Assembly (NCBI GenBank): GCA_016209205.1
Contig: JACQWQ010000026.1
Coordinates: forward strand, 62,001 to 126,000
Length of the DNA: 64,000 nt
Origin: Chloroflexota bacterium
GTDB lineage: Bacteria; Chloroflexota; Anaerolineae; UBA4142; SHND01
Direction of reading: 5' to 3'
A program made the position numbers and the translations under genes. Positions 42,799-51,600 of this stretch are shown piece by piece (position 1 is the stretch's first letter; each line of letters opens with the position of its first letter). The notes beneath the pieces are model-generated. The model was given only the letters and a program-made list of their open reading frames with translations, was not told the origin of the DNA and did no database searches.

Positions 42799-43830
42799 AT
42801 GAAGAATTTGCTGGTCACGGGCGGCGCGGGCTTTATCGGCTCGAATTTTGTCCGCTACATGTTTCAAGAATATCCGCAGTACAACATCGTCGTCTATGAC
42901 AAATTGACCTACGCGGGCAATCTCGAGAATTTACGCGATGTCGCACGCGATCCGCGCTACGCATTCGTGCGCGGCGACATTTGCGACGCGGACGCGGTGC
43001 GCGACGCGCTGCGTAAACATCACATTGATGCCATCGTCAATTTTGCCGCCGAGTCGCACGTTGACCGTTCCATTCTCGACGCGGACGCGTTCTTGCGCAC
43101 AAACGTCATGGGCACGTTCGTTTTGCTCGAAGCGGCGAAAGAGTTCGGATTGGAGCGGTATCATCAAATTAGCAGCGACGAAGTGTACGGCTGGGTGGAC
43201 AAGCCCGCGCTGGAAACCGACCCGCTGATTCCGCGTTCCCCGTATGCCGCCGCCAAAGCGAGCGGCGATTTGATGGTAAACGCGTATTATGTGACCCACG
43301 GCGTTCCGACGACGATCACGCGTGGTTCCAACACGGTGGGACCCTATCAATATCCCGAAAAAGTCGTGCCGCTGTTTGTGACGAACGCGCTGGAAAATCT
43401 ACCGCTGCCGTTATATGGCGACGGCAAACAGGTGCGCGATTGGTTGTATGTGACCGACCACTGCGAAGCGGTGGATTTGGTATTGCATCAAGGCAAAATC
43501 GGCGAAGTATATAACGTCGGCGGTGAGAACGAACGCGAAAATGTGGAGGTCGTAAAAATTATTTTGGACACGCTCGACAAAGCGCCCGACCTCGTACGGC
43601 GTGTCACAGACCGTTCGGGGCACGACCGCCGTTATGCGCTCGATTTGGAAAAAATCCGCGCGCTCGGCTGGCAGCCGCGTCATTCGTTCGAACAAGCGTT
43701 GACCGACACGATTGAGTGGTACGCCAACAACGCGTGGTGGTGGCAGAAAATCAAGCGCGGGGAATATCGCGAGTACTACGAGAAACAGTACGGGGAGCGG
43801 TTAAGAACTTCGGAAGCGGTAGCCGTGTAA
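42799..43830 (+). CDS. rmlB: dTDP-glucose 4,6-dehydratase
   Basis: 343 residues from the ATG at 42799; the open frame starts 17 codons earlier without support. It is an extended SDR enzyme that converts dTDP-glucose to dTDP-4-keto-6-deoxyglucose using bound NAD. Motifs: NLLVTGGAGFIGSNFVRY (dinucleotide site), YDKLTYAGNLENL, FAAESHVDRSI, ISSDEVYG and the catalytic Tyr-x3-Lys in RSPYAAAKASGD (Tyr near residue 149). It follows RmlA in the pathway. RmlC and RmlD are not in the window, so the end product (rhamnose or another 6-deoxysugar) is open. A strong terminator follows the stop codon. Confidence 0.94.
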   Translation: MKNLLVTGGAGFIGSNFVRYMFQEYPQYNIVVYDKLTYAGNLENLRDVARDPRYAFVRGDICDADAVRDALRKHHIDAIVNFAAESHVDRSILDADAFLRTNVMGTFVLLEAAKEFGLERYHQISSDEVYGWVDKPALETDPLIPRSPYAAAKASGDLMVNAYYVTHGVPTTITRGSNTVGPYQYPEKVVPLFVTNALENLPLPLYGDGKQVRDWLYVTDHCEAVDLVLHQGKIGEVYNVGGENERENVEVVKIILDTLDKAPDLVRRVTDRSGHDRRYALDLEKIRALGWQPRHSFEQALTDTIEWYANNAWWWQKIKRGEYREYYEKQYGERLRTSEAVAV

Positions 43831-43872
43831 AAAAAAATGACGTTGCCCAGCAACGTCATTTTTTTTACACGG
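43823..43872. terminator. Strong bidirectional terminator after rmlB
   Basis: CCGTGT plus an A9 run and TGACGTTG pairs with CAACGTCA plus a T8 run and ACACGG, with loop CCCAG. The rmlB stop codon lies inside its left arm. It also can end the minus-strand gene at 43964. Confidence 0.92.
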
Positions 43873-43963
43873 TTTCTATTTTACGTAGCACCGTTGGATT
43901 TTGCAGCTTGGTGTCAACGAATCGAAACGAATAAACGAATGGACACGGACGAGCAAAAAGCGG

Positions 43964-44410
43964 CTATTCTTTCGGCTTGTAACCCCAGCGCTTGCGCCGA
44001 AATTCATGAAGATTGTCGGGAGGAAATTTGCGCTCATATTGCAGACGCGGACGTCCAAAGTTGACGAGCAAGCCAACATTACATGTTTCCAGAATATCCG
44101 CCGAGAAATAATCAATCAATTGTGCTTCATCATCACCCGTGAGCTGCCAAGATTGTGCCTTGATTTCAAGCCAGACACATTTCTTGATACGAAAATCCGG
44201 TTTATAGACGATGAGAGTATCTCCATTTTCATCCTGCACCACGAGCTCGACAAATTCCTCATACTCGATCCCCAGCTCGTCGAATTTGCGTGCCAGCGCG
44301 CGTTGGTACACTATCTCGCGGTGTCCGGGACCCAAATCGTTATGCACCGCCATGCACGCGCCAATAATACGATAGGTTAGATTCCCATGTCCATCGCTTA
44401 CGAGTGGCAT
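43964..44410 (-). CDS. GxxExxY protein
   Basis: 148 residues from the ATG at 44410, with GGAGGG upstream. The family signature is present: IIGACMAVHNDLGPGHREIVYQ, where G-x2-E-x2-Y is GHREIVY. Next come EYEEFVELVVQD, VYKPDFRI and WLEIKAQSWQLTGDDEAQLI, a pattern also seen in PD-(D/E)XK-like nuclease folds. These proteins are common in environmental genomes, often near carbohydrate genes, and lack an established function. The C-terminus (RRKRWGYKPKE) lies toward a terminator shared with rmlB. It is cytoplasmic, with no signal peptide. Confidence 0.85.
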   Translation of the reverse strand: MPLVSDGHGNLTYRIIGACMAVHNDLGPGHREIVYQRALARKFDELGIEYEEFVELVVQDENGDTLIVYKPDFRIKKCVWLEIKAQSWQLTGDDEAQLIDYFSADILETCNVGLLVNFGRPRLQYERKFPPDNLHEFRRKRWGYKPKE

Positions 44411-44457
44411 AGTGCCCTCCGTTGATTGGTTTATACGCTCGTGCGTTGTCGAAGCGT

Positions 44458-44583
44458 TAGAGCGGATTCCGAATTGATTGGTGGTGTCAGCGTAGGGGCG
44501 ACGGCTTGTCCTCGCCCATTCCAGTTGGGCAACCACAAGGGATTGCCCCTACCATCCCACAAACGAATCAGGAATTCGCTCTA
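44458..44583. mobile_element. MITE-like element, TAGAGCGGATTCC family, copy 1
   Basis: TAGAGCGGATTCC (44458-44470) is matched by GGAATTCGCTCTA (44571-44583), 12 of 13 positions complementary. The interior has a second palindrome (GTAGGGGCGA...TTGCCCCTAC). A related element is at 57639-57733. It sits upstream of the GxxExxY gene. Confidence 0.75.
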
Positions 44584-44589
44584 GTGTGC

Positions 44590-44703
44590 CAAGCTTGTGC
44601 ATTCGCGCATTCATGATTGATTCGTTGGTGCGTCAGGTTCGCGCATTCGTTTATTCGTTTTTCATTCGTTGACACCAAAGTTCCCCGATTCGTTTATTCG
44701 TTC
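44590..44703. repeat. ATTCGTTT / GTTGACACC repeats
   Basis: Words ATTCGTTTATTCGTT and GTTGACACCAAAGTTCCCC recur three times and extend into the 3' end of the EamA gene, which ends in NEKRINEWGTFGSE encoded by this repeat. A similar word occurs at 43908-43938. Confidence 0.75.
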
Positions 44704-45702
44704 TCATTCGCTGCCAAAAGTTCCCCATTCGTTGATTCGTTTTTCATTCGTTGACACCACCACATTCGCCGTGCGCGCCAAATACAAGCCGACGAAAATA
44801 ACGATTGCGCCCGCAATTTTCAGTACGGTCAAGGACTCGCTCAAAAATACTGTCGCGGCGAGTGTGGCGATGACGGGCGTGAGATTGTTGTACATTGCCG
44901 TACGCGCGCCGCCGATGCGCTGCACGCCGATATTCCAAATCACGTACGCGACGACAATCGCGAAAATCGCGGAATACAATAACCCGCTCCAGCCGCCGGG
45001 ACTAACGCTTGGCCATGGTTGCGCCAACAGCGCGGGGATGCTGAGAATGACCAAGGGAATTGTTCCAAATAGCGTCGAGAGCGCGGTAAGTGAAAGCGAA
45101 GAATAGCGTTTGAGCAGCGGCGCGGAAAGAACGGAATAGAGCGACCATAAAATGGTCGCGGCGAGAATGAACACATCGCCCAACAACGCGGATGAATCCA
45201 GCGTCAAATCGCCGCTCGAAAATACGATCAATGTGATGCCGAGGAATGAAAGCGCAATCCCGACCCACCCGCGTAGCGTGAAACGTTCGCCGCGAATGAA
45301 ACGATTGAGCAGCACAATGAACGCGGGGGTGGAGGCGAGAATCAACGCGCTGTTCGATGCTTTGGTCAGCGCGAGTCCGTTCAAAAAGAGTGGTTGATAT
45401 ATGGTCGTGCCGACGATGCCGAGCAGCGCGACCTTGCCCCAGTCCGCGCGCGGAATGCCAAACCCGCCTTGCCGCCATTTTACAACCAAGACGAGCAGCG
45501 TTCCCGCGATGACAAAGCGTCCCGCCATAAACGCGAACGGCGAAATTTCTGACAGCGTCGTTTTGATGACGATAAAGTCGAGTCCCCAAATGACCGTCAT
45601 CGCAATCAGCGCCGCGTCCGTCAGACCGAAAACAATTTTCGATTCCGATCGCGGCAAGGATTGTTTGTTAGCTTTCGATCCGGAGGCGATAGGTCTTTCC
45701 AT
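44704..45702 (-). CDS. EamA/DMT-family transporter
   Basis: 332 residues with about ten hydrophobic segments and two EamA repeats: ALIAMTVIWGLDFIVIK with SPFAFMAGRFVIAGTLLVL, and LLGDVFILAATILWSLYSVL with YVIWNIGVQRIGGARTAMYNNLTPVIA. It is probably an exporter of small metabolites. The start ATG directly follows the stop codon (TGAATG) of the upstream fusion gene, so translation may be coupled. The C-terminal NEKRINEWGTFGSE is encoded within an intergenic-type repeat and is probably an extension of the original protein. Substrate unknown. Confidence 0.88.
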   Translation of the reverse strand: MERPIASGSKANKQSLPRSESKIVFGLTDAALIAMTVIWGLDFIVIKTTLSEISPFAFMAGRFVIAGTLLVLVVKWRQGGFGIPRADWGKVALLGIVGTTIYQPLFLNGLALTKASNSALILASTPAFIVLLNRFIRGERFTLRGWVGIALSFLGITLIVFSSGDLTLDSSALLGDVFILAATILWSLYSVLSAPLLKRYSSLSLTALSTLFGTIPLVILSIPALLAQPWPSVSPGGWSGLLYSAIFAIVVAYVIWNIGVQRIGGARTAMYNNLTPVIATLAATVFLSESLTVLKIAGAIVIFVGLYLARTANVVVSTNEKRINEWGTFGSE

Positions 45703-47574
45703 TCAGTCGGATCCCAAGTCTTCAAATTTTACCGCTTTACTGTGCCAACCTTTTTGCAGCGAATCCACAATCATCTGACATACCCGGCGCGGACGCACCG
45801 GTTCTTCCAACAAGTGCGAAATGGGCATCCAGATTGGCGTGTAGGTTCCATGTTCCGGTCCTTGGAACCCAAGCATCTCTGTGCCTGTTCCCGTACCAAA
45901 TTCGCCCTCGCTGATGGCACTCAAAAAATAATATTGGAGATCGCCGCGAAAGGTAACTTGCGCCACGAGCTGTTGAACCTCGACGCGCAGTCCCAGCTCT
46001 TCGTACACCTCCCGTGCGGCAGCCTCGCGGAACGATTCACTCACTTCGACTTGACCACCGGGAAACAGATAATACACCAGCCCGGCGCGATGTCGTTCAA
46101 TCAATGCAACGGAATCACCGCGGAGGATAATCGCGGCGGAACGTATTCGAGTGCACCAGCGACCACGCGAGACTGGCGACACGGGCGAATGGCGATGGAG
46201 ATATGCTTCGATGACTTCGCGGACGATGGTCGGTACCTCAAACTCTGTTTTTTGTTCCTGCTCCAAAACCAGAAAACCCACATTCGGAATCGTTCCGGCA
46301 TCCGTGTGCGCGAGTGCGTAAAGCCGATTCATGTCGAGCGGTTCGTCATTCACCAGCACGCGCTTGATGCGCGCGCCGACCGCTGCGGCGGGGTCATATT
46401 CCACCACCATTCCGCTGATTTGTAAAATACCCACGGGCGCACCGCGAAAGCCGTGATGCTGAACTTCTGTGATCGCAGGATCAAGACCGCGTTCCAACGT
46501 CGCCACGAGCTGCGCGCCGGGCACCAACGTCACGCACGGATTTGCTCCCGAAAAGCACACGGCATCCATGTCGCCGAACGTAATCGCCCCCGCCGCCAAG
46601 CCCCGATGTAATAACCCCGTCGCGACGATCGCGAGTTCGGCGTGCATGTATTCTCGTAATGCGTCGGCGGTCAGATTGCCGATGCCGCATTCGTGAAAGT
46701 AATCGAGATCGAACGGGGCAGATGCCACGCCAATCTGCTGCGCCATCGATGCCGCAACCTCACGCTCGGCATTCGCAACCGCCGCCGTGATCGCCGGGTC
46801 GGGTAACTCATCGGGCGGCACATCGAGCACTTGCGCCGCGCAGGTCACGACGCGCCCGTTCGCATCCAGCGTCAGATTTACGCGACCGAGCGCGTTGGCG
46901 AACGAGCCCGCCTGCGCGATCAGCACACCATTGTGAATTTCCCCATTTGGCAAAAGGTCGTGTGAGTGCGCGCCGATGATTGCATCAATGCCCGCCACAC
47001 ATTCCGCCAAACGCCGATCATCGCGTAAACCGAGATGTGATAATACGATGAGGGGCGCGACATTCTGGCTTGACAGTTTCGCGACGAGCTCGCGCGTCAT
47101 GTCACAAAAATCTGGAAAGTGCAAGCCAAAGACTTGATAGAGACCGTCCCACGGCGCCGTGAGTCCGATGACGCCCATCGTCAAACCGTTTGGCAGCGGG
47201 ACTAGAGCGTACTCGTGTAGACCTTGTGGCAGTGGACCATCACCATCGCGACAATTCGCCGCGAGGATGGGAAAGCGAGCCCGCGCGGCGACGGCTGCCA
47301 TTGTCTGAGGTCCGTACGACAGCATGATGTCATTGCCCATCGTCTGCAACGTGTAACCCATCGCGTTCAAGATGGGTGAGAACGCGGCGCCTTTGGTGAT
47401 GCTGACCAAACGCACACGTCGGTCGGCGGCGTCCCCGGCATCCCAAAAGAAAACGGTTCGTCCTTCCGCTTGCGCCTGTGCGCGCAGTCGCCGTGCGAAC
47501 GCGCTCAGGCGCGCCATCGCGTCGAGATGCCCGTGCATATCGTTCGTGTGAAAGATAGATAGTTGCACATTCAT
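45703..47574 (-). CDS. 5'-nucleotidase-like / Nudix fusion protein
   Basis: 623 residues from the ATG at 47574, which overlaps the methyltransferase stop (ATGA). The N-terminal part (about 1-245) is a UshA-type metallophosphatase: HTNDMHGH with Asp12 and His14, DAGD (45-48), His180 in VLSHLG and GAHSH (201-205). The usual GNHE motif is GND at 80-82, so the catalytic His is replaced by Asp. A 5'-nucleotidase C-terminal domain follows (about 270-460, GNLTADALREYMHAE). The C-terminal Nudix domain has a perfect box near 508-530 (GQVEVSE, REVYEELGL). There is no signal peptide, so it is cytoplasmic. It may hydrolyse dinucleotide or nucleotide-sugar bonds and then process the nucleotide; the order is inferred. 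Confidence 0.85.
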   Translation of the reverse strand: MNVQLSIFHTNDMHGHLDAMARLSAFARRLRAQAQAEGRTVFFWDAGDAADRRVRLVSITKGAAFSPILNAMGYTLQTMGNDIMLSYGPQTMAAVAARARFPILAANCRDGDGPLPQGLHEYALVPLPNGLTMGVIGLTAPWDGLYQVFGLHFPDFCDMTRELVAKLSSQNVAPLIVLSHLGLRDDRRLAECVAGIDAIIGAHSHDLLPNGEIHNGVLIAQAGSFANALGRVNLTLDANGRVVTCAAQVLDVPPDELPDPAITAAVANAEREVAASMAQQIGVASAPFDLDYFHECGIGNLTADALREYMHAELAIVATGLLHRGLAAGAITFGDMDAVCFSGANPCVTLVPGAQLVATLERGLDPAITEVQHHGFRGAPVGILQISGMVVEYDPAAAVGARIKRVLVNDEPLDMNRLYALAHTDAGTIPNVGFLVLEQEQKTEFEVPTIVREVIEAYLHRHSPVSPVSRGRWCTRIRSAAIILRGDSVALIERHRAGLVYYLFPGGQVEVSESFREAAAREVYEELGLRVEVQQLVAQVTFRGDLQYYFLSAISEGEFGTGTGTEMLGFQGPEHGTYTPIWMPISHLLEEPVRPRRVCQMIVDSLQKGWHSKAVKFEDLGSD

Positions 47575-48380
47575 TGCAGCTGTTCCTTGGGTCTCACCAC
47601 CAGGATTTGTTTCCACGGCTCTTGCATGCTCCAAAAATCGGTGCGGTTATAATCGCCCCAATAGTCAACGATTTCAAAACCCGCGCGCGCGATGAGATGT
47701 TCCAGCTCGCGCGGGAAAATGTATGTGAGTTGTAGGTCGCTAATGAATTCGTGCTGGAACACGCCGTTGACGTACTCGCGATGGCGGAACTTGACCAGAA
47801 TGCGCTGGCGCAGCGTGTCATAGCGCGTCAACGAGTCGCGCTGCACGCGCACGCCGCCTTCGCTCAATGCTTCATCCTGTTCGTTCGCCCACACCGCCGG
47901 GCGCGCTTGATTCGCAATCCGTGTGAGGTCGGGCACAAAAAGATCGAATGCAAAGACGCCGCCCGGTTTGAGATGCCGCCGCACGCTGTCGAACAATGCG
48001 AGTTGGTCCTCTGTCGTTCTCATAATGAGCAGCGTGTTGAACGGCAAATAGACGATATCGAATTGTTGCACGAGATCGAAAGCGCGCATGTCGCCTTGAT
48101 GCAGCGTAACGCGTTCGCGGATGGACGCGGGCGCTTTGGCGAGCCGCTTTTGCGCTTCGGTCAACATCCACGGCGAGTGATCCAGCCCGTGCACGCGCAC
48201 ACCGCTCTCGGCGACGGGATACGTCACGCGCAGTGTGCCGCACGCGAGTTCCAACGCGACGCCTTCGCGCCCCGCGTATTCCTGCGTCAGTCCTTGCCAA
48301 AACGGAATGTCGTCGGTCTTCCAGCGATATTCGAGATCGTAACGCGTCGCCTCGCGTTCTTTATAGTAAATGTCGTCCAT
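47571..48380 (-). CDS. SAM-dependent methyltransferase (class I)
   Basis: 269 residues from the ATG at 48380; the open frame extends upstream through GTTGGAA repeats. Class I motif I is ALELACGTLRVTYPVAESG (instead of the more usual GxGxG), motif II is VHGLDHSP, then LHQGDMRAFDLVQQFDIVYLPFNTLL and HLKPGGVFAFDLFVPD. The C-terminal lid resembles small-molecule or nucleoside methyltransferases in Chloroflexota. It shares four bases (ATGA) with the 5'-nucleotidase/Nudix fusion start, implying translational coupling and a possible nucleotide-derived substrate. Target unknown. Confidence 0.83.
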   Translation of the reverse strand: MDDIYYKEREATRYDLEYRWKTDDIPFWQGLTQEYAGREGVALELACGTLRVTYPVAESGVRVHGLDHSPWMLTEAQKRLAKAPASIRERVTLHQGDMRAFDLVQQFDIVYLPFNTLLIMRTTEDQLALFDSVRRHLKPGGVFAFDLFVPDLTRIANQARPAVWANEQDEALSEGGVRVQRDSLTRYDTLRQRILVKFRHREYVNGVFQHEFISDLQLTYIFPRELEHLIARAGFEIVDYWGDYNRTDFWSMQEPWKQILVVRPKEQLQ

Positions 48381-48450
48381 GGTTTGGAAGTTGGAAGTTG
48401 GAAGTTGGAAGTTGGAAGTTAGAAGTTGGAATCTAACCTCCAACCTCCAA
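48381..48450. repeat. GTTGGAA heptamer array
   Basis: Five or more GTTGGAA units from 48386 to about 48430, followed by an ATCTAACCTCCAACCTCCAA stretch partly complementary to them. It lies between the methyltransferase start and the ProRS stop (both minus strand). Confidence 0.9.
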
Positions 48451-48453
48451 TTT

Positions 48454-49890
48454 CTAATACGCTTTTGCAAACACGACGCGCCCTTCGCTCTCACTGCCGC
48501 AGCGAATACACTTGCCAATCTCTTGTACTTGGTCAAAGGGAATGCAGCGGATGGTTGCTTTGGTCTCACGTTGAATCGCTTCTTCGCACGTGCGGTCGCC
48601 GCACCAATGCGCCATAAGGAACCCTGCGCCGCCTTCGCCTGCGGTGCGTTCTTGAAATTCCGCGTACGTGTCCACGACGAACGTATTGTCGTCCTGAAAT
48701 TTTTTCGCGCGTGCGTACAGCGTATCGTGAATGTGGTCGAGCAGCTGTTTCGCTTCGCTCAACAGGTTGGCGATAGGCACGAATTTCTTTTCACCGGTAT
48801 CGCGCCGCGCCATCACGACTTGATTTTTCTCAATGTCCTTTGGGCCGATTTCGATGCGTAGAGGCACGCCGCGCATTTCCCAATCGTTGAATTTGAAACC
48901 GGGCGTCACGCTGTCGCGCGCGTCAATCTCGACGCGATAATCGGACAGGTCGCGTTTCAGGCGTTTCGCCGCTTCGATAACCGGCGCAGGATCGCCGCGC
49001 TTGCCCAAGATGGGCACGATGACGATTTGGGTGGGCGCAATGCGAGGTGGCATCAACAAACCCTTGTCGTCGCCGTGTGTCATCAGGATGCCGCCAATCG
49101 CACGTGTGGAAAGCCCCCACGACGCGGACGCGATATATTGCAATTCGTTGTTGCGGTCGAGATAGCGAATGTCGAACGATTTCGCAAAGTTGTGCCCGAG
49201 GTTGTGCGACGTGCAGCTTTGTAGCGCGCGCCCGTCGCCCATCAACGCTTCGAGTGTGTAGGTAATGTCCGCCCCGGGAAATTTTTCTTTTTCGCTTTTG
49301 CGCCCCGCGACGGAAGGCATCGCCGCCGCGTTCGTGTAAAAGTCGAGATACGCGTCGTTGAGAATGTCCAACGCGTACTGATTGCACTCGTCCCACGTCG
49401 CGTGGAAGGTGTGTCCTTCTTGCCACAAAAATTCCGATGTGCGCAAGAACAGGCGCGTGCGCAATTCGTAGCGAAAGCAGCTGTTCCACAGATTCAGCAG
49501 CAAAGGCAAATCGCGGTACGAGTGAATCCAATCGCGCACGGTCATGTTGATCGTCGTTTCCGACGTGGGGCGCACCGCATAAGGTTCTTCGAGTTGTTCC
49601 CCGCCGCCGACGGTGACGAGCCACAAGTTGGGCGCGAACCCTTCGACGTGTTCTTTTTCTTTTTGGATGTACGACAAGGGAATGAATGTGGGAAAGAACG
49701 CGTTTTTCGCGTCGTGCAGTTTGAAACGTTTGTCTAAATACGCTTGAATGTTTTCCCACAGCGCATAGCCATAAGGTTTGATAATCATCGTCCCTTTTGC
49801 CGCGCCGTAATCGGCGAGGTCCGCGCGCTGGACGATCTGGTTATACCATTCCGCAAAATTTTCACTGCGGGGGGTGAGTTGGTCTGCCAT
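48454..49890 (-). CDS. proS: Prolyl-tRNA synthetase, archaeal/eukaryal type
   Basis: 478 residues from the ATG at 49890, with GGAG upstream; the longer frame is unsupported. It charges tRNA-Pro. The short form without an editing domain is recognised by KGTMIIKPYGYALWENIQAY, motif 2 (FRYELRTRLFLRTSEFLWQEGHT, in part) and motif 3 (LMTHGDDKGLLMPPRIAP). An anticodon-binding domain follows (TQIVIVPILGKRGD), and a C-terminal Cys-containing zinc-type domain (CGDRTCEEAI, GKCIRCGSESEG) ends FAKAY, as in type 3 ProRS. This type is typical of several bacterial phyla including Chloroflexota. It is essential; no tRNA gene is near. Confidence 0.95.
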   Translation of the reverse strand: MADQLTPRSENFAEWYNQIVQRADLADYGAAKGTMIIKPYGYALWENIQAYLDKRFKLHDAKNAFFPTFIPLSYIQKEKEHVEGFAPNLWLVTVGGGEQLEEPYAVRPTSETTINMTVRDWIHSYRDLPLLLNLWNSCFRYELRTRLFLRTSEFLWQEGHTFHATWDECNQYALDILNDAYLDFYTNAAAMPSVAGRKSEKEKFPGADITYTLEALMGDGRALQSCTSHNLGHNFAKSFDIRYLDRNNELQYIASASWGLSTRAIGGILMTHGDDKGLLMPPRIAPTQIVIVPILGKRGDPAPVIEAAKRLKRDLSDYRVEIDARDSVTPGFKFNDWEMRGVPLRIEIGPKDIEKNQVVMARRDTGEKKFVPIANLLSEAKQLLDHIHDTLYARAKKFQDDNTFVVDTYAEFQERTAGEGGAGFLMAHWCGDRTCEEAIQRETKATIRCIPFDQVQEIGKCIRCGSESEGRVVFAKAY

Positions 49891-50199
49891 TTTGTTTTCT
49901 CCTGAACGATTGAAATCGTTACTACTGTCGAAACGAAAACGCACTCGCATGACGAGCGAGTGCGCGACAAAGCCAACGAAAATTTGTCGAGAAGGCATCC
50001 ACTCATCGTGCGGGTGGGTAGGCGTCGCCAAAGGACGGCTTGGCAGGCGCTACCCCTACAATTGTTGGAATCCCCCTCGACCGTCGTGGGCTTTAGCGGG
50101 ACGGTGAGGGGGCGCGCGGCAACGGTCCGTCGGGGTTCTGCACAAAATACAGAACGCGGCGCAGTGAGCGAGTGGATAACAGGGAAAGAATCATCTTGG
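49891..50199. other. Gap upstream of proS
   Basis: No gene. A GACTGAGCG-like stretch of mixed repeats and GGGATTCC-type words; the region 50040-50110 includes GCGCTACCCC, resembling the core of the 44458 element. No T-box or clear promoter was found for proS. Confidence 0.5.
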
Positions 50200-50300
50200 C
50201 AAGACCTGACAGGTTTTCAAATCGTACGCTTATCGTATCGCGTTTGCTTTGTACTGCGCGATTGGTGAACGTGTCGCGTCCGGTTCAGAAACCTGTCACC
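50200..50300. mobile_element. AGACC-family palindromic element, divergent copy
   Basis: AAGACCTGACAGGTTTTC (50201 onwards) is mirrored by GAAACCTGTCA ending at 50298. The interior has TCGTACGC, TATCGCG, TGTACTGCGCG and GTGTCGCGTCCG segments in the same order as the 21691 element, though eroded. Confidence 0.75.
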
Positions 50301-50403
50301 TAGATTTTGCCCAAATTGGGCTACAAATCATCGGAAGAGTCGTATGCTTGATACCATTAGCGAGGACGTGCCAATGTTTTGTGTGACTGGCGATGTCCTT
50401 CGG

Positions 50404-51495
50404 TCAACAACTTGTCTTCAACACTGAACGATGTTCAGACGAATACGGCGCATCCGAAAAAATACGCGACGTTATCATATCCGCTGCGGCATCTTTTGAC
50501 AAATCGGCGGAGACAATTTCCAGCACGGGTTCCGGGATTCCGGCATCGGGGTTCGACGCGGGTTGGTTCGCGCCGCGCCAGGCGACGACCCATTGCTCGA
50601 TGGCGCGCGCAATTTTGCGCGACAGGCGCGGACTGCGTTTGCGCACCATGTCCTCGGCCGCTTCGGCAAAGCCGACGTCGTACGTGTGATGTTCCAACTC
50701 CTGCTGGTTCAAAGACCAGTGGTGATCGGTGATCCACAAATACAAATCCGCTTCGGTGCGCCCAGAAAATTCGCGCAGGATGTTACGCTCGCGAATCAAG
50801 CTTACAATCGGCAGGTAGACGAAATCATACCAATCGGTGACCGCTTCTTGCCACGAAACATCGCGCCGGTAATCCAAGCCCAAAAAGTATTGATGCACGA
50901 CGATGTGCTCGAGCAGACGCGCATAACCGCCGGGCTGCGAAAAATCAAGGTTCACGTCAGGACGCAGTTTGTCTAACTGCGTTTTTTCCAAGAACGACGC
51001 GTACTCGCCTAATGCTTCGAGATTGGTGGGATCGAGCCGCTTGAGGTTCGTCGTGAGCGGCGTACGCGTGTGCATCTCGATGACTTGTGCGTCAATGTAT
51101 TCTTGCCCGATCTGCCGCGCCACCGAAACGCGATGGTGCCCGTCGCGCACAAAATACACGCTGCCCACTTGATACAATTGAATCGGCGGCAGGTTCACAT
51201 CGCGCATCCGCAATTCGTCAATTTTTTTCCAGCGCGATTTCGTGCGCACCTGTGACGGCAAAAACGCGCGGTCAAAATCGTAATAACGGTTCGACGTGGT
51301 ACCGACGATTTGGGCGACGGGCACGGCTTGAACGCCGCGATAGCTTTGTCCATAAATCGGCAGCGAGCTGCGCACTGCGTCGAATGACAACAATTCGTTC
51401 GGGCGACGATTCAAAAATGCGCCCACGTCGTTCCAGAACGCGCGCAAACGCGCTTCGTTAAAATCCTGTTCCGTTCGAGCAGAAAACTGGTCCAT
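50404..51495 (-). CDS. ParB/sulfiredoxin-like domain protein
   Basis: 363 residues from the ATG at 51495; no convincing Shine-Dalgarno sequence. The central segment LYQVGSVYFVRDGHHRVSVA, with DGHHR, matches the ParB-like nuclease/sulfiredoxin fold in which this loop binds nucleotide. The region upstream (IVGTTSNRYYDFDRAFLPSQ) and downstream (LPIVSLIRERNILREFSGRT) looks like the DUF4032-type C-terminal architecture. No HTH or partition partner is seen, so a chromosome-partition role is unlikely. Its neighbour is a metallophosphoesterase on the same strand (105 nt between). Function unknown. Confidence 0.7.
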   Translation of the reverse strand: MDQFSARTEQDFNEARLRAFWNDVGAFLNRRPNELLSFDAVRSSLPIYGQSYRGVQAVPVAQIVGTTSNRYYDFDRAFLPSQVRTKSRWKKIDELRMRDVNLPPIQLYQVGSVYFVRDGHHRVSVARQIGQEYIDAQVIEMHTRTPLTTNLKRLDPTNLEALGEYASFLEKTQLDKLRPDVNLDFSQPGGYARLLEHIVVHQYFLGLDYRRDVSWQEAVTDWYDFVYLPIVSLIRERNILREFSGRTEADLYLWITDHHWSLNQQELEHHTYDVGFAEAAEDMVRKRSPRLSRKIARAIEQWVVAWRGANQPASNPDAGIPEPVLEIVSADLSKDAAADMITSRIFSDAPYSSEHRSVLKTSC

Positions 51496-51600
51496 AGAAA
51501 AATCGCGTATCGCAAATGGCAGATAGCCGATGGCAGATGGCAAATCGCGGATCGCGGATCGCAAATCACTGATGACTGCTCACTGCTCACTGCTCACTGC
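51496..51600. repeat. GCAAATC / GCAGATG heptamers and GCTCACT words
   Basis: 7-bp words (ATCGCGG, GCAAATC, AGATGGC) followed by four GCTCACT units at 51577-51605. They sit between the phosphoesterase stop and the ParB-like gene start. Confidence 0.8.

Noticed and set aside
49891-50403. T-box riboswitch ahead of proS
   Set aside because: No T-box consensus or antiterminator pairing is visible; the stretch is filled by repeats and an AGACC element.
50404-51495. Chromosome-partition ParB
   Set aside because: Only the DGHHR-type nucleotide-binding loop is shared; there is no HTH, no ParA neighbour and no parS-like site.
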